From: Myxococcales bacterium
GTDB lineage: Bacteria; Myxococcota; Myxococcia; Myxococcales; Anaeromyxobacteraceae
Assembly (NCBI GenBank): GCA_021779335.1
Contig: JAJYAW010000031.1
Coordinates: 1 to 13,830 of the forward strand
Reading direction: 5' to 3'
DNA length: 13,830 nt
The stretch's first letter is position 1; each line of letters opens with the position of its first letter. Under the pieces are notes generated by a model. The model was not told where the DNA came from, made no database searches, and saw only the letters and a program-made list of their open reading frames with translations. Both the position numbers and the translations under genes were made by a program. Positions 13,717-13,830 of this stretch are shown piece by piece.

Positions 13717-13830
13717 ATGGCCACCTGCCCGCGTCGCAAGAGACGGAGCCCGGCCGGCCTCGGCGGCCTCGCCCTGGTCGCCCTCCTGGCCGGCGCCGCC
13801 GACGCGGCGCCCGCCGCGCCGCCGGCCGCG
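13717..13830 (+). CDS. N-terminus of an exported protein (partial)
   Basis: An ATG at 13717 with GGAGG at 13705-13709 opens a frame that runs off the window after 38 residues. The start reads MATCPRRKRRS, a basic n-region. It is followed by a hydrophobic stretch GLGGLALVALLAGAADA and an Ala/Pro-rich segment, which is a typical Sec signal peptide with probable cleavage after ADA. The mature part is not visible, so the function cannot be named. It points the same way as the lipoprotein gene, 175 bases downstream of it; that gap holds one hairpin and no gene. Confidence 0.7.
   Translation, partial: MATCPRRKRRSPAGLGGLALVALLAGAADAAPAAPPAA

Noticed and set aside
11169..13739. An 856-codon open frame on the - strand opposite the lipoprotein gene
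   Set aside because: Its translation is low-complexity (Val/Asp/Gly/Arg-rich) with no domain, while the + strand encodes a signal peptide, Ig repeats and a beta-helix. Long antisense frames are expected at this GC content.
1..13830. CRISPR array, transposon ends, tRNA or attachment sites
   Set aside because: No regularly spaced repeats, transposase motifs, tRNA-like cloverleaf or flanking direct repeats were seen on either strand.

Overview
This is a very GC-rich (roughly three quarters G+C by eye), gene-dense window. GTG starts, Shine-Dalgarno sequences, outer-membrane lipoproteins and a Wza/Wzb/Wzc export set point to a Gram-negative (diderm) bacterium. A myxobacterium of the Anaeromyxobacter type would fit, but that is an inference from composition and gene style, not a measurement. 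I saw no tRNA, rRNA, CRISPR array, insertion sequence or phage gene.

Left flank (1-913): the last 35 codons of an unrecognised + strand gene, then a convergent YebC/PmpR-family gene on the - strand. A 233-base divergent region follows.

Polysaccharide locus (1147-11259): wzb (low-molecular-weight tyrosine phosphatase) and wza (outer-membrane export lipoprotein) run on the + strand. They converge on a - strand wzc (polysaccharide co-polymerase / tyrosine autokinase with a C-terminal tyrosine cluster). Divergent from wzc is a tight + strand operon: wecB (UDP-GlcNAc 2-epimerase), a GT4 glycosyltransferase, a Wzy/WaaL-type membrane protein, and a single gene fusing a GT4 glycosyltransferase to an OafA-type membrane acyltransferase. 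The three internal junctions all have the same four-base GTGA start/stop overlap, so the four genes are probably co-transcribed and translationally coupled. Together these look like the precursor-synthesis, assembly, polymerisation, acylation and export part of a Wzx/Wzy-type (group 1-like) capsule or exopolysaccharide system. No flippase (Wzx) or initiating phosphoglycosyltransferase is in the window, so they must lie elsewhere if the system is complete.

Right flank (11260-13830): a 338-base gene-free stretch of clearly lower GC content holds a candidate terminator and small hairpins. It precedes a 647-residue probable lipoprotein with three Ig-like repeats, a proline hinge and a Cys-containing right-handed parallel beta-helix. 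The architecture suits a surface carbohydrate-binding or polysaccharide-modifying protein, possibly acting on the polymer made next door. The window ends 38 codons into a gene encoding an exported protein.

The most notable points are the glycosyltransferase-acyltransferase fusion, the Ig/beta-helix lipoprotein beside the locus, a nested hairpin overlapping the wza ribosome-binding site, the uncertain wzc start, and the split orientation of wza/wzb versus wzc. I do not see evidence for a wholly new class of system. The window is best read as a variant polysaccharide locus with some unusual parts.
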